Positions 29,207 through 36,701 of a stretch of 64,000 nt of DNA are shown in pieces. This DNA is from Haoranjiania flava. GTDB lineage: Bacteria > Bacteroidota > Bacteroidia > Chitinophagales > Chitinophagaceae. The stretch spans positions 1 through 64,000 of the forward strand of contig NZ_JAOTPL010000002.1 in NCBI RefSeq assembly GCF_025631005.1, in the 5' to 3' direction. Under the pieces are notes generated by a model that made no database searches, was not told where the DNA came from, and was given only the letters and a program-made list of their open reading frames with translations. The translations under genes and the position numbers were made by a program. Numbering within the stretch: position 1 is the stretch's first letter; each line of letters opens with the position of its first letter.

Positions 29207-29244
29207 AAAAGAGGCTGCCTCGATTTTGAGACAGCCCCTTTAAA
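29207..29244 (-). terminator. Rho-independent terminator of rplY
   Basis: On the minus strand AAAGGGGCTGTCTC, loop AAAATC, GAGGCAGCCTCTTTT: a stem of about 12 pairs with one bulge and a following T-run, placed 17 bp after the rplY stop. Confidence 0.75.
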
Positions 29245-29260
29245 AAACTTCTATCAGAAA

Positions 29261-29836
29261 TTATTTGCCTGCTGCAGCTTCTTCCTGGCGCAATTGACGC
29301 GTCATTACAATAGAAGCAACAGGTATACGCGGAGGATTCATGATCTCCATGTTTTCTGTTTTAATATCTTCTACGCGAATATTGCCATTCACTTCAAGGT
29401 TGGTAATATCTACCTGGATGGCTTCTTTCAGGTCTTTGGGCAGACATTTTACTTTAATGGTTTTCAGCTTGTGGATAAGTTTACCACCGGCTTTTACGCC
29501 TGCTGCATTTCCGGTTAAGGCAATAGGAATATCGGCAATCAGTTTTTTATCTTCTACCAATTCTAAAAGATCAATGTGGGTAAGCACATCCTTTACTTTA
29601 TCGAATTGAAGATCTTTTAAAATTGCGCGGTGTACTTCACCGTCGATGTTTACTTCTGCCAGCTGGAACTTACTGGTGTAAACCAAAGGTTTCAATTCTT
29701 TTGCAGAAGCATAGAAGTTGATTTCTTTAGCACCCCCGTAAATTACACCTGGTACATTTTCCTGAGAGCGAATTTGGCGGGTGGATGCTTTGCCGGTTTC
29801 GGTCCTCAGGTGACCCTGGATTGTAATTGTTTTCAT
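29261..29836 (-). CDS. rplY: 50S ribosomal protein L25/general stress protein Ctc
   Basis: Binds 5S rRNA in the large ribosomal subunit. The N-terminal L25 domain (GHLRTETGKASTRQIR, VPGVIYGG) is followed by the longer CTC/TL5-type domain (LTHIDLLEL, DIPIALTGNAAGVKAGGKL), which gives 191 residues, normal for Bacteroidota. Its ATGAAAAC start is the end point of two tandem hairpin repeat units, so its leader and translation-initiation region come from the repeat. It lies downstream of prs on the same strand with a 207-bp gap made almost entirely of that repeat; co-transcription is likely. Firm call. Confidence 0.96.
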   Translation of the reverse strand: MKTITIQGHLRTETGKASTRQIRSQENVPGVIYGGAKEINFYASAKELKPLVYTSKFQLAEVNIDGEVHRAILKDLQFDKVKDVLTHIDLLELVEDKKLIADIPIALTGNAAGVKAGGKLIHKLKTIKVKCLPKDLKEAIQVDITNLEVNGNIRVEDIKTENMEIMNPPRIPVASIVMTRQLRQEEAAAGK

Positions 29837-30031
29837 GTGTTAATATTTATTTTTTTCTGTTTGCCACACGGAATAACTAAAACCTTAATACTTTATTATC
29901 ATTCCCGGTTGGTATAGATTCCTAATCTTTATGGTTATTTCATGTGTATATTTTTTGTTTTTCTTTATGGTCACATGGAATAGCCTTTATTCATTGCGGT
30001 TGGTATGCAACTTTGCTTATGGCTATTTCAT
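29837..30031 (-). repeat. Hairpin start-codon repeat, two tandem copies upstream of rplY
   Basis: Minus-strand units start at 30031 (arms AATAGCC and GGCTATT) and at 29943 (arms AATAACC and AGTTATT). The second ends on the rplY ATGAAA. Both have ATACCAACCG. Together they form nearly all of the prs-rplY spacer. Confidence 0.92.
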
Positions 30032-30043
30032 TTTTTTACTTTT

Positions 30044-31003
30044 TTATTTATGAACACCTCTCAATTGAGAGTGGATGAACAAACTGGTAATACTCTTGTT
30101 TTCATAGGCATTTTTTATCGCTATTGCCATAAGGTCTGCCACTGAAACGGTTTTTATCTTAGTTACATCTTTTCTTAACGGTATGGTATCGCATACCACT
30201 AATTCTTCCAGCACACTTTTTTCAATATTCTCGTAAGCCTCTCCGCTGAGTATCGGGTGTGTACAAAGCGCTCTCACGCTTCTGGCACCTTTGTCTTTCA
30301 ATAGCTGTGCTGCCCTGCAAAGTGTACCTCCTGTATCAATGATGTCATCTATCAGGATAATGTCTTTATTGGTCACATCTCCTATCACCACCATGCTGGC
30401 TATTTCATTGGCGCGTTTGCGATGCTTGTCACAGATCACCATTTCCGCATCGAAATAGCTTGCAATTTCACGTACCCTTTTGGTACTGCCTACGTCAGGG
30501 GCCGCAAAGGTAAGACTTTTTAAATTTAGTTGCTCAATGTAAGGAATAAATATTGCGGAGCTGTCGAGGTGGTCAACCGGGATATCGAAGAAACCCTGTA
30601 TCTGGGCCGCATGCAGGTCCATGGTGATAACCCTGTCTGCGCCGGATGCCTCTAAAAGAGTGGCAACGAGCTTGGCGCCAATAGCCACGCGCGGCCTGTC
30701 TTTCCTGTCCTGGCGGGCAAAGCCGTAGTAGGGTATTACCGCGATGATCCTGTTGGCGCTGGCACGTTTGGCAGCGTCGATCATCAGCAACAACTCCATG
30801 AGGTTGTCTGTAGGTGCGAATGTGCTTTGTACTAAAAATACATAATCTCCCCGAATACTTTCTAAAAAAATAGGCTGAAACTCGCCGTCGCTGAACTTCT
30901 GAAGTTTTATCTGACCGAGACGGGTACCGAATCTCTCTGCTATTTTGGTTGCCAGTTCAATAGAGCCTGTGCCGGAGAAAATCTTTACGGAAGGATTTAT
31001 CAT
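30044..31003 (-). CDS. prs: Ribose-phosphate pyrophosphokinase
   Basis: Makes PRPP from ribose 5-phosphate and ATP for nucleotide, His and Trp synthesis. The start at 31003 (MINPSVKIFSG) fits the family; an ATG at 31042 would add 13 odd residues. Seen: KFSDGEF, VIPYYGFARQDRK, MDLHAAQIQGFFDIPVDHL with the catalytic His region, and the PRPP loop ILIDDIIDTGGTL. Cytoplasmic. It is divergent from radC (about 105 bp) and upstream of rplY. Firm call. Confidence 0.96.
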   Translation of the reverse strand: MINPSVKIFSGTGSIELATKIAERFGTRLGQIKLQKFSDGEFQPIFLESIRGDYVFLVQSTFAPTDNLMELLLMIDAAKRASANRIIAVIPYYGFARQDRKDRPRVAIGAKLVATLLEASGADRVITMDLHAAQIQGFFDIPVDHLDSSAIFIPYIEQLNLKSLTFAAPDVGSTKRVREIASYFDAEMVICDKHRKRANEIASMVVIGDVTNKDIILIDDIIDTGGTLCRAAQLLKDKGARSVRALCTHPILSGEAYENIEKSVLEELVVCDTIPLRKDVTKIKTVSVADLMAIAIKNAYENKSITSLFIHSQLRGVHK

Positions 31004-31107
31004 CGCTGAAATTAATAGGATTGAAACTTTGAATAGTGGCAAAGATAATTTTATACTACCAAAAAACTAAATTTTTATTATTTTTATGTGAATAACTTGC
31101 AAGCACC

Positions 31108-31797
31108 ATGTCTAAGATTTCCATAAAAAACTGGGCAGAAGACGACAGGCCAAGAGAAAAGCTGCTGAACAAGGGTGCCGGTGTACTGAGCAATGCAGAG
31201 TTGCTGGCTATTATTATCAACAATGGCACAAAAGACCTTTCTGCGGTAGATGTAAGTAAAAATCTGCTGGCAGCCACGGGTAACAGCCTTACCAGGCTTG
31301 GAAAAATGACGGTAAAAGATATTTTACAATTGAAGGTAAAGGGCATCGGCGAGGCTAAAGCCGTATTCATTGTAGCGGCGTTGGAACTGCTAAACCGTAA
31401 GAACCAGGAAGAACATACCATCTCAACATTTAATTCCAGTAAAGATGCCGCAGCTTTTGTGCGCGCTAAGCTACAGGCTTATACAAAAGAGGTGTTTGGC
31501 GTTTTGTTTTTAAACCGGGCAAACAGGATCATAGCGTTTGAGATTATCAGCGAGGGTGGATTTACTTCTACGGTAGTAGATCCCCGTTTGATCTTTAAGC
31601 GGGCGCTGGTGCACAACACTACTGCCCTTATTCTTTCACACAATCATCCCAGCGGCAACGTGAAGCCGAGCGCCTCAGATGAAGAGCTCACTAAAAAAAT
31701 TGTATCTGCAGGCCGTTTTTTAGATATACGGGTGCTGGACCATGTGATCGTGAGCGACAACGGCTATTTCAGCTTTGCAGATGAAGGCTTGCTGTAA
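31108..31797 (+). CDS. radC: RadC family JAB/MPN-domain protein
   Basis: The N-terminal helix-hairpin-helix part (KDILQLKVKGIGEAKAVFIVAALEL) is followed by the JAMM metal motif HNHPSGNVKPSASD, with E in the preceding ISEGG. The 229 residues are full length. RadC was once linked to DNA repair; its true role is unsettled. The stop codon is directly followed by the last codon of the convergent YqgE gene, with no spacer. Confidence 0.94.
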   Translation: MSKISIKNWAEDDRPREKLLNKGAGVLSNAELLAIIINNGTKDLSAVDVSKNLLAATGNSLTRLGKMTVKDILQLKVKGIGEAKAVFIVAALELLNRKNQEEHTISTFNSSKDAAAFVRAKLQAYTKEVFGVLFLNRANRIIAFEIISEGGFTSTVVDPRLIFKRALVHNTTALILSHNHPSGNVKPSASDEELTKKIVSAGRFLDIRVLDHVIVSDNGYFSFADEGLL

Positions 31798-32346
31798 TTA
31801 GTTCAGCTGCGGGTCTGTAGGAAAATTAGACATCATTTTATATTCTCCGCCCATGCGCTCCATGCTCATCTTCCAGATAGCGGAAGGGTTGCTGTGAAAC
31901 ACCAGCTCGGGGGCAGCGTTTTGTATAATCCAGGTTTTCTCGTTGCATTCATCTTCCAGTTGCCTGGGATCCCAGCCGCTGTAGCCCAGGAAGAATTTAA
32001 TTTCCGTTTGCTTTATCAGGTTGTTTTCTACGGCAAACATAGCTTTGTCATAATCGCCGCTCCAGAATATATTGTCTGTCACGGGCACCCCTTTTTCTAT
32101 CAGGTCCGGGCGCGAGTGAATGAAATGGAGCGTTTCGGGCGCTACCGGCCCTCCGTAATAAGCCAGGATCTTATCTGAACCATTAATGGAAAATTCTTTG
32201 TTCCTGCGATCTCTGAATAGTTTGTTGACAACAAATCCCAGGCTGCCGCTTTCATCGCTTTCGCAAATGAAAATGACGGTGCGTTGAAAATAGGGGTCTT
32301 GTAGAAATGGGTCGCTGATCAACAATTTGCCTGCCGGTATTTGCAT
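31798..32346 (-). CDS. YqgE/AlgH family protein (UPF0301)
   Basis: 182 residues, with the family N-terminus GKLLISDPFLQDPYFQRTVIFICE and GSLGFVVNKL, then YYGGPVAPETLHFIH and FLGYSGWDPRQLEDE. The biochemical function of the family is not known. Cytoplasmic. It is convergent with radC, with zero bases between the stop codons. Confidence 0.93.
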   Translation of the reverse strand: MQIPAGKLLISDPFLQDPYFQRTVIFICESDESGSLGFVVNKLFRDRRNKEFSINGSDKILAYYGGPVAPETLHFIHSRPDLIEKGVPVTDNIFWSGDYDKAMFAVENNLIKQTEIKFFLGYSGWDPRQLEDECNEKTWIIQNAAPELVFHSNPSAIWKMSMERMGGEYKMMSNFPTDPQLN

Positions 32347-32720
32347 GAGTATACTTTTATTGGTTTACAATCACTACAACAGCATGTTGTATGCTGCTAA
32401 AAGTAAACTTACAAAATTTACGCCTAAAAAAAGCAGTGCTAGTGTAATAACTTTTTGTTGGTTTAATTAACATTGTAATCTGTATGAAATCATAAACTTA
32501 TTGCATAGAATTAAGTCTTAAATTTGCTTATATTATATTTGTAACGCCCTGATGAATTAGGTAAAATAATCAGGATGCAACCAAATATGGTCTGGTATTT
32601 TTGCTTAGCTCATCTGACAATATAAATACCGATGAAACGAAGCATACAGAATTAGTATCTATACCAGGCGAAACAAATCGCGATGGAAATTTTAATGCGT
32701 AAAAAAACATAAAAATGCAC
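32347..32720. other. Intergenic stretch before the repeat array, no gene seen
   Basis: A/T-rich. TATATTTG at 32534-32541 fits the -7 promoter box and may drive the TlpA gene through the repeat array, giving a leader of about 460 nt. The segment 32619-32700 contains a weak echo of the repeat (ATCTATACCAGG), perhaps a decayed copy. Nothing else is supported. Confidence 0.35.
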
Positions 32721-33000
32721 ATCAAATAGCCATAAGCAAGTTGCATAGCAACCGCGAATGAATAAAGGCTATTCCATGTGACCATAAAGAAAAAATAAAA
32801 ATATACACATGAAATAGATAAAGATTAAGAATCTATACCAACCGGGAATGGGTATTGAATCTAAAAAATGGTTATTCCATGTGGCAACTGAAAACAAATA
32901 ATACACACATGAAATAGCCATAAGCAAAGGTGCATACCAACCGCGGATGAATAAAGGCTATTACATGTGCCAACTAAAAAAACAATAACAATACACACAC
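32721..33000 (+). repeat. Hairpin start-codon repeat, three tandem copies upstream of TlpA-like gene
   Basis: Units start at 32721 (ATC in place of ATG), 32809 and 32909; the third ends on the gene's ATG at 33001. Arms are AATAGCC/GGCTATT in units 1 and 3 (unit 3 has TTACATG for TTCCATG). Unit 2 has 3' arm TGGTTATTCC but a drifted 5' arm. All have ACCAACCG except unit 1 (AGCAACCG). Confidence 0.92.
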
Positions 33001-34122
33001 ATGAAAAAAATAATTTCGCTTGCAGTATTCCTTTGTCCGGTACTGTTGTTTGCTCAGAATTTTAAGATCACGGGCAGGATCGGTAAAACCAATCCTAAAG
33101 TAACCAAAGTTGCTTTGTACTATGCACGCAACGGACAAAATATACTGGACAGCGTAGAAGTGCACAACGGCACCTATATATTTGAAGGCAGTGTTTACCA
33201 GCCCACCAGAGCCGATATTCTGGCTAAATATGATGGTAAAGTACAGCCGAGAATGTCCAGAGACCTGAAAACTATTTTCCTTGAACCCGGCAATATCACC
33301 ATTAACAGCACAGATTCTTTTTCCAATGCTGTGGTGAGTGGTTCTGCTTCTAATGTAGAGTTTGAAAAATTGCAGAACATGGCTAAGCCGTACATGAGCA
33401 GGGCAGCGGCGGCTTCCAGGGATTTAGAGGCGCATACCAAATCTAAAAACACGGCTGCAAGAGACCGTGTACAAACCCAGTTGGATGCTATCAACAATGA
33501 ACTGAAAGAGCAGGTGTACAAACAATATTTCAAAGCAAACCCCAATTCTCCGATCGCATTGTTTGCCCTGCAGCAATATGCAGGCGTGCTCATGGATGAT
33601 CCCGTGGAGACAAATGCACTTTTCAACCAGTTGCCTGCGAAAGTCAAAGAGTCTGCTGAGGGCAAAAGGTTTGCACAGCTTATTAACTTTACCATGCGGG
33701 GCAATGTGGGCAAGGCAGCGCCTGACTTTACACAAAACGATGCGAACGGAAAAGCTGTAAAACTTTCATCCTTCAGAGGAAGCTATGTACTACTCAGCTT
33801 CTGGGCAAGCTGGTGTGCTCCCTGCCGCGCTGAAACGCCTACCCTCATTAACCTGCACAACAAATATGGCAACAGCCTGAAAATAATCAGTGTTTCACTC
33901 GACAAACCGGGGGAAAAGAAAAAGTGGCTTGACGCCATTCAAAAAGACAAGATGACCTGGACACAAATTTCTGACCTGCAATTCTGGAACAATGATGTAG
34001 CGGTGAAGTTCGGTGTATCAAGTATTCCGCAGAATATACTCATTGACAGGAATGGAAATATCATTGCCAGGAACCTGCGTGGTGAAGCCTTGCAGCAGCG
34101 CATAGCTGAATTATTGAAATAA
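33001..34122 (+). CDS. TlpA-family thioredoxin with N-terminal DUF4369-like domain, exported
   Basis: Periplasmic thiol-disulfide protein. The signal peptide ends VLLFAQ. The N-terminal half (KITGRIGKTNPKVTKVALYYA...FLEPGNITINST) is the DUF4369 type often fused to this thioredoxin in Bacteroidota. A helical linker (about 120-235) follows, then AhpC/TSA-type APDFTQNDANGKAVKLSSFRG and the active site FWASWCAPCRAETP (Cys 272 and Cys 275), with a cis-Pro at VSSIPQN. Both Cys are present, so it should be redox active. The leader and start come from the hairpin repeat array. The partner protein is unknown. Confidence 0.92.
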   Translation: MKKIISLAVFLCPVLLFAQNFKITGRIGKTNPKVTKVALYYARNGQNILDSVEVHNGTYIFEGSVYQPTRADILAKYDGKVQPRMSRDLKTIFLEPGNITINSTDSFSNAVVSGSASNVEFEKLQNMAKPYMSRAAAASRDLEAHTKSKNTAARDRVQTQLDAINNELKEQVYKQYFKANPNSPIALFALQQYAGVLMDDPVETNALFNQLPAKVKESAEGKRFAQLINFTMRGNVGKAAPDFTQNDANGKAVKLSSFRGSYVLLSFWASWCAPCRAETPTLINLHNKYGNSLKIISVSLDKPGEKKKWLDAIQKDKMTWTQISDLQFWNNDVAVKFGVSSIPQNILIDRNGNIIARNLRGEALQQRIAELLK

Positions 34123-34143
34123 TAAAACTGATAAATTAGCGAA

Positions 34144-35508
34144 TTGATTGAGCATCTACCGCCGGAATTAATCACCTCTCTGCAAAACATCACCGGATTT
34201 CATGAGGAGCGATTTAAAGAGGTTCACCGTTCAGATGAACTCGTTACTTCTATCCGTATAAATCCTAAAAAGATTTCAGGAGAACAGTTTGACGCGTATG
34301 CTGCTATCCCGTGGAATCCTTACGGTTATTACCTTCCGCAAAGGCCTATGTTTACACTTGATCCGTTATTGCACGCAGGAGCGTATTATGTGCAGGAGGC
34401 GGCAAGCCAGTTTTTGTGGGAAGTATTGCGGCAAAATTATCAACGTTCAGCGCCAGTAACAGCGCTCGATCTGTGTGCCGCGCCGGGTGGTAAAAGCACG
34501 TTGCTATCAACGTATTTTACCAATGGCCTGGTAGTAGCCAATGAAGTGATCAAAAGCCGCGCTGCTGTTTTGGAAGAAAATATCACTAAGTGGGGGAATA
34601 TGAACGTGGTGGTCACAAACAACGACCCGCAACAGTTTCAGCGGCTGGAAGGCTTTTTTGATGTGATGGTTGTAGATGCGCCTTGCAGTGGCAGTGGCCT
34701 TTTCAGGAGAGACAATGAGGCGCTGGAAGAATGGAGCATATCCAACGTGGAGCTTTGCCGAAAACGCCAGCAAAGAATTTTACAAGATGCGTATACCTGC
34801 TTAAAAAAAGAAGGCATGCTCATCTATTCTACCTGCTCTTACTCTCCTGCTGAGAATGAAGAAATGGTTGATTATATTTTACAGCATTTCAATGTGCAGC
34901 CTGTACGCATTGCCGTAGATAAGGATTGGAATATTACAGAAACCATTTCAGAAGCAAAGCAAGGCTACGGTTACCGCTTTTTCCCATATGCCGTACGCAG
35001 CGAAGGCTTTTTTGTGGCGGCTTTTTTAAAAAATGACGGCACTGTTTTTACAGATAGCATCAAAGGCAATGTGGCGGCGGCCACTACGAAAGAAACAGCA
35101 GAAATCAATAAATGGATCAGTTATGCCCGGCCTGTATGTTTCTTTAAAATTAAAGATACTATCCTGGCTATGGATGCAGCACAAATGCAGGCGTTGTCTG
35201 CTATCCGCAGCAATTTATACGTAAAGAAAGCAGGGGTAGAAATAGGCGAAATAAAGAACAAAGGCCTGGTGCCGGCACATGCGCTGGCAGTTTCTGAAAT
35301 ATTAAATCACGAGCTGCCTTCTGTGGAGGTGAGCAAAGAAGTTGCGCTTGATTTTTTAAGCAGGCAGGAAATTACACTCGAAAACATAAAACCGGGCTGG
35401 ACGGTTATTCAATATAATTCCCTGCCTTTGGGATGGATAAAAGTATTGCCGGCAAGAGTAAACAATTATTACCCGGTAGAATGGAGAATTTTAATGAAAA
35501 CAAAATAA
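34144..35508 (+). CDS. RsmF/NOL1-NOP2-Sun family rRNA (cytosine-5) methyltransferase
   Basis: SAM-dependent RNA m5C methyltransferase. SAM motif DLCAAPGGKS (109-118); the two catalytic cysteines are C181 in VVDAPCSGSG and C231 in YSTCSYSPAENEE. The C-terminal part (from about 270) resembles the RsmF PUA-like RNA-binding extension. The start is TTG at 34144, 21 bp after the TlpA gene's stop; no better ATG exists nearby. Cytoplasmic. The exact rRNA base is not predictable by eye. Confidence 0.92.
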   Translation: MIEHLPPELITSLQNITGFHEERFKEVHRSDELVTSIRINPKKISGEQFDAYAAIPWNPYGYYLPQRPMFTLDPLLHAGAYYVQEAASQFLWEVLRQNYQRSAPVTALDLCAAPGGKSTLLSTYFTNGLVVANEVIKSRAAVLEENITKWGNMNVVVTNNDPQQFQRLEGFFDVMVVDAPCSGSGLFRRDNEALEEWSISNVELCRKRQQRILQDAYTCLKKEGMLIYSTCSYSPAENEEMVDYILQHFNVQPVRIAVDKDWNITETISEAKQGYGYRFFPYAVRSEGFFVAAFLKNDGTVFTDSIKGNVAAATTKETAEINKWISYARPVCFFKIKDTILAMDAAQMQALSAIRSNLYVKKAGVEIGEIKNKGLVPAHALAVSEILNHELPSVEVSKEVALDFLSRQEITLENIKPGWTVIQYNSLPLGWIKVLPARVNNYYPVEWRILMKTK

Positions 35509-35633
35509 GCTATTGTTTTATTTAAGCTGGTAATTAGATAAATATTTATAATTTTATAGCCCGGTTTTAAAGAATAAAAAGTAAGGCTGCAATAACTCCG
35601 GATCAATTGCAACCATCAAAATAAATTAACAAC

Positions 35634-36440
35634 ATGCAACGATTCATAATACTGATATTGGGCCTGGCGCTTTCTTCGCCACTGCTGGCACAGAAGGTGC
35701 ACACGGTAAAGACAGGCGAAACGCTTTCAGGCATTGCTCAGAAAAACGGCACTACGGTGGGAGATATCATGCGGCTTAATGGTATGACAGCCGACAGCAA
35801 ACTATTGGTTGGCGCTAAGATAAAGATCCCCGGTAGCAGCAAGCCTGCGGGCAGGTCGCACAAAATAGCATCGGGAGAAACTCTTTCCATGCTTGCTGAA
35901 AAATACAATACCACTGTCGGCGACATTATGCGGCTGAATGGCATGAATGCAGACAGCAAGCTGGTAATCGGGGAAAGCTTAAAGATTCCCGCAGCAGGCG
36001 TTACTGTGGTACGTAAAGACGGTGGTACAACTTCTGCCGTTGCGAATGACGACTTTGAAGTTGTGGATGCCAACACCGTTACTACTTTTGAGAGCGAGCC
36101 AACCCCGCGTAAAGAAGCTGTGGTTGAGCGCAGTGATAGCTATTACGCATCGAGCTACAGAACTTCAGGCGCCGAAATGATAACTTCCGGCGATGCTAAA
36201 ATTTTTAAATCTGCCAGCGGCTGGGGCGATAAAAAATACTTTATACTCATGAACGATCTTGAGCCAGGAAGAGTAGTGAAAGTACAAAACGGCGATAAAA
36301 CTATCTACGCAAAAGTTTTGTGGAACTTAGGCACCGGCAAAGAAAACCAGGGGCTTACCTACCGCATCAGCGATGCAGCCGCGCAGGCATTGGGTGTGAA
36401 TGGTGACAAATTTACCCTGTCTGTCACTTATTACCGGTAA
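35634..36440 (+). CDS. Exported protein with two LysM domains
   Basis: The signal peptide ends SSPLLAQ. Two LysM repeats (about 22-66 and 74-118) share the nearly identical core GDIMRLNGM(T/N)ADSKL and probably bind peptidoglycan. A linker rich in charged residues leads to a C-terminal domain (about 185-268, YFILMNDLEPGRVVKVQNGDKTIYAKVLW...ISDAAAQALGV) that resembles a double-psi barrel of the RlpA kind, though I would not name it firmly. It stands alone, with a strong terminator behind it. A role in the cell envelope is inferred. Confidence 0.87.
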   Translation: MQRFIILILGLALSSPLLAQKVHTVKTGETLSGIAQKNGTTVGDIMRLNGMTADSKLLVGAKIKIPGSSKPAGRSHKIASGETLSMLAEKYNTTVGDIMRLNGMNADSKLVIGESLKIPAAGVTVVRKDGGTTSAVANDDFEVVDANTVTTFESEPTPRKEAVVERSDSYYASSYRTSGAEMITSGDAKIFKSASGWGDKKYFILMNDLEPGRVVKVQNGDKTIYAKVLWNLGTGKENQGLTYRISDAAAQALGVNGDKFTLSVTYYR

Positions 36441-36480
36441 TCATTTGCCATATACTCAGCAATTATTTTCAATATATTCA

Positions 36481-36514
36481 GCATGCCCGCTAACTACGGG
36501 CATGTTTTATTTTC
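36481..36514 (+). terminator. Rho-independent terminator after LysM gene
   Basis: Perfect 8-bp stem CATGCCCG (36482-36489) and CGGGCATG (36497-36504), loop CTAACTA, followed by TTTTATTTT. Confidence 0.88.
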
Positions 36515-36701
36515 ACAGAATGCAATTGCCATCAACGTTGTATTGCCGTTCATGAACTATTATAGTACGAGTTTTCCCGGGCATGGTGCATTGCTTAAAT
36601 ACGTAATAAAAACTTTCCCCATGTTTTAATGAAATCTTACCTTTGATCAACAGAGGCGAGCTCTGCAGGAACCATGTGTACTGAACTGATAAATTTATTG
36701 A

